Positions 61,387-64,000 of a stretch of 64,000 nucleotides of DNA are shown here, in pieces; within the stretch, counting starts at the first letter, position 1; each line of letters begins with the position of its first letter. The notes below the pieces were generated by a model, which did not search any database, was not told the origin of the DNA, and saw only the letters and a program-made list of their open reading frames with translations. This DNA comes from Diphasiastrum complanatum. Its lineage: Eukaryota > Streptophyta > Lycopodiopsida > Lycopodiales > Lycopodiaceae. The DNA is taken from NCBI GenBank assembly GCA_029204225.1, contig CM055101.1, positions 33,421,683-33,485,682 of the forward strand. Direction: 5' to 3'. The position numbers were made by a program, and so were the translations under genes.

Positions 61387-61700
61387 TTTTAATGCAAAAA
61401 AATTAATTTTTAGCAAATGAGTTTAAAGGCATCTCTACTTATTTTCATGAGAGATATTCTGCTCTATAGAAGACATTAATCAAATAGAAAAGCAAATGCT
61501 CAGTCTTTGTTTTCATTAGCAAAGATGGGTAGAAAATACATTTTCAATGCAAAAAATTCAATTTTTAGAAAGCCTGTGAGTTTAAACCCATCTCTACTTA
61601 TTTTCATGAGAGAGATTGTGCTCTATAGAAGACATTGATGAAATAGAAAAGCAAATGCTCAATCTCTGTTTCCATTAGCAAAGATAGAAAAGAATTAAAA
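61387..61700. repeat. 155-bp tandem duplication, two copies
   Basis: Both copies contain CATCTCTACTTATTTTCATG, GCTCTATAGAAGACATT and AGAAAAGCAAATGCTCA. AATGCAAAAA starts at 61391 and 61546. Confidence 0.85.
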
Positions 61701-62785
61701 GTAAATGGTTGCCACTTGATCAAGGCCTTGAATAACTTTGAGCAAAAGAACATTGACATAATCAACAATGATGGATTTCTAAACTATATTGAGGTGGAGG
61801 GAACTTGTAGCGTGAGTTATATTAGGCAAGAACTGTTGCTCCTACAATATGATATACCCTCATACTTTAGATTGATTTCTAATAGAATAGTGGTAAGTAG
61901 CTGTAAATATTTTTATCTTCTTGAGTAGCTTATATCAATAATCGGTCATATAATAGCTATTCTTAGATTATTGCTTAAAAGATTTATTTCTGAATGCAAT
62001 ATACTTGGAATCATTTATTTGCAGTTATGTAAAAGACAAGAGATTGAGATCAAATGCAGAGATATTGGTCAAACTATTTAAATAGATGAGGAACGCTACA
62101 ATTTATTATTAAAAAAATGCTAGTCCATCATTATTATGTAATTGAGAACTAGATCCTTATTTTCACTTTCTTGAACTCTTGCCGCAATCTGTGCACTTCA
62201 TTCGAGTTGGATGAGTTAAGAGTGAACTATCATTGCCAACAAGATGGATAGCAATTTAGTAAACATGACACTAGAGAAATAAGAATTAAAATGAGAAAAA
62301 ACATAAAATCAAAAACCATGTTAACACCAAATCAGAGAAAAAGGATATTATGTTATCAATATCAACATCTTCTTGCAGATTTTACCATTCAAAAAATAGC
62401 TTTGTATTGTACAACAAAAATCATATACAACTGAAGGAATCCTTTTGTTGTACAGACTGCATATATTGAAAGTAAAGTATTAACATTATGACAAATAAGA
62501 TGCACAAAAAGATGAAAAACTTTCAATCCAAAAAAGAAAGAAAATAGCAAAAACATTTAATTCAATTGATTTAATTTTTAAATCATCAATGTATGTGGTT
62601 TTGTTGGTATTTGCCTGATAGCTATAAGAAACAAAGAATCAAATTCTATCATGTGATTGGTTGGTTGAATTTATTTTAACAAATAAAAAATTTGATACTC
62701 CTTTGTTATTTACTTTGACAATATTAACAATGAAATTTGAATCACTTCAAACGAAAACCTAAATATCAAAATGAAAGGCATACAT
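61701..62785. other. AT-rich, no gene recognised
   Basis: A short plus-strand frame at 61716-61928 has no recognisable domain. Confidence 0.4.
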
Positions 62786-62789
62786 TTAC

Positions 62790-63490
62790 TTAATTGAAAA
62801 GACTTACTTATTTTCCTATGGAATCAAATAAATGTTGGCCAAAAATATACTATTGTCTCAAAATTGGCCTCCTTTGCTTTGACTGCAATCATGAAATAGG
62901 GGCTTACAACAAAAGCATCTTGAAGGAAATCAAGATTGATGCTTTTATGCAAAATCTCAAAAGATTTATTCTTTAGCTCAAATTTTTTTGGCCCAATTTG
63001 GTAGCTCTTTTGGCTCTATGGAAGAAAAAAGTCTTAATAAATGTCGAGCAGATCTATCTTATTGGATAAATAAGGCTCATATTGATTATAATGATCATCA
63101 TTTAAAAAAAAATCCAGCTAGGGTCATATGGTATTCTAGAAAAAAAATATGTATAGGGGCTTCGAGCGCTTTGGAAACAATATTTACAGACTGGCCCATA
63201 GCCTTTTCAAGCTCTTCTTAAGTTGTATCATGTCTAGGAGAATCCCTTTGTATAGATCTCAAAATAGAGATATGATTCATTATCCAGCCGTGTTGAAGGA
63301 AGACTGTTTCTGCTCAATATGCCATCTGGTCAAATCAAGCTTGCTGCGTTGTCTCCCTTGAAGTCCATGCTAGAAGAACAAAAAGCACAAAGAGAGCACC
63401 GTGAGGTTGACCCATTTACCTCGTTTAAATTTTTGGAATCAAGTATTCATGCAGCTTATCAATTTTTTGATGAGTTTGATCAGCTTTGGT
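62790..63490 (+). pseudogene. Unidentified coding-like patch, frames broken
   Basis: Successive plus-strand frames have protein-like composition: YYCLKIGLLCFDCNHEIG (near 62850), SLNKCRADLSYWINKAHIDY and ARVIWYSRKKICIGASSALE (63030-63185), then MPSGQIKLAALSPLKSMLEE and FLESSIHAAYQFFDEFDQLW (63319-63490, ending TGA). I recognise no family. They could be a decayed transposon ORF or exons of an unknown gene. Confidence concerns only that the patch is coding-derived. Confidence 0.3.
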
Positions 63491-64000
63491 GATTGGATTT
63501 TTTCGAGGAACAAAAAATCAATTTGCTCAATCTAAACACTCATCAACAATTAAACAATTTCAAGTTGAAATTCCGATAGAATCTAGTGCAGTATGCAAAT
63601 CACATCACACAATCACCATAGCCACTCCTCACAAGCTCTCAAAGATGGCACAACAAAAGTTATTAGATTACAAAGAAACACTGTACATATAGAGTATTCA
63701 CAAACTGCATGAAAAGGCAGGCGTCCTAAAATTGGCCTACCACCTGTCAAACTAAGGTCGGGCCCAATATGGCCAAATTCGACCGACAAACTTGGGACAT
63801 GCCCCCAAGTATAGCAAGTACTGTAAATAACTCTGTACAGGCTAATTCTTCCTATGTGTGGCTACTCGGCTAACCCAAGTAGCTGGCTACGGGATCAGTG
63901 CCCGATCAATATATCCTAATGGGTCATGTCCCGATCACAACCATGTACAGTAAACCAAATAAACTGTACAATAATTACATCATCACATTTAGAGCTTATA
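63491..64000. other. No gene recognised
   Basis: No conserved motif on either strand up to the window edge. Confidence 0.4.

Overview
This window is nuclear DNA of a land plant with a large, AT-rich, repeat-dominated genome. Two conserved plant housekeeping genes are recognisable, both on the minus strand and both stretched by kilobase-scale introns full of retrotransposon debris. The long introns, the non-LTR ORF1-like fragments and an N4/N6-type DNA methylase suggest a seedless plant such as a fern, but that is inference and is not proven by the window.

Layout. 1-2465: degraded Ty1/Copia element (minus) carrying an unusual coding module. 2466-5900: repeats, including a Ty3/Gypsy gag relic. 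5922-13233: first four coding exons of a VPS39/Vam6-type gene (minus; the rest must lie left of the window); its first intron holds two L1-ORF1-like fragments and a Copia fragment with an LTR. 13.3-26.0 kb: intergenic repeats, including two Copia LTRs joined head to tail, a 98-bp and a 361-bp tandem repeat, and an eroded Copia integrase/RT region. 26180-53795: a complete 13-exon HflX GTPase gene (662 codons, 27.6 kb). Its introns hold Copia gag/protease and pol relics, a subtilase gene fragment, a GC-rich hAT (DUF659-type) transposon sitting beside a broken Copia LTR, a Gypsy element, microsatellites and copies of a dispersed repeat ending in CATAGTTGCAC. 55.4-56.0 kb: a gag-like reading frame with several zinc knuckles. 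57003-57899: three exons of a beta-class N4/N6 DNA methyltransferase, probably decayed. 58946-59329: a small intronless gene for a signal-peptide/single-TM protein. 59.7-61.0 kb: a long inverted-repeat element. 61-64 kb: AT-rich, with one unidentified coding-like patch.

How the genes relate. VPS39 (endosome/vacuole tethering) and HflX (organellar ribosome-associated GTPase) are ordinary neighbours with no functional link visible here. Most of the rest is mobile DNA at different stages of decay. The most unusual item is the DNA methylase relic at 57-58 kb. I reconstructed exon boundaries by hand from splice signals and reading-frame continuity. For HflX all 13 exons join in frame with canonical GT-AG introns.
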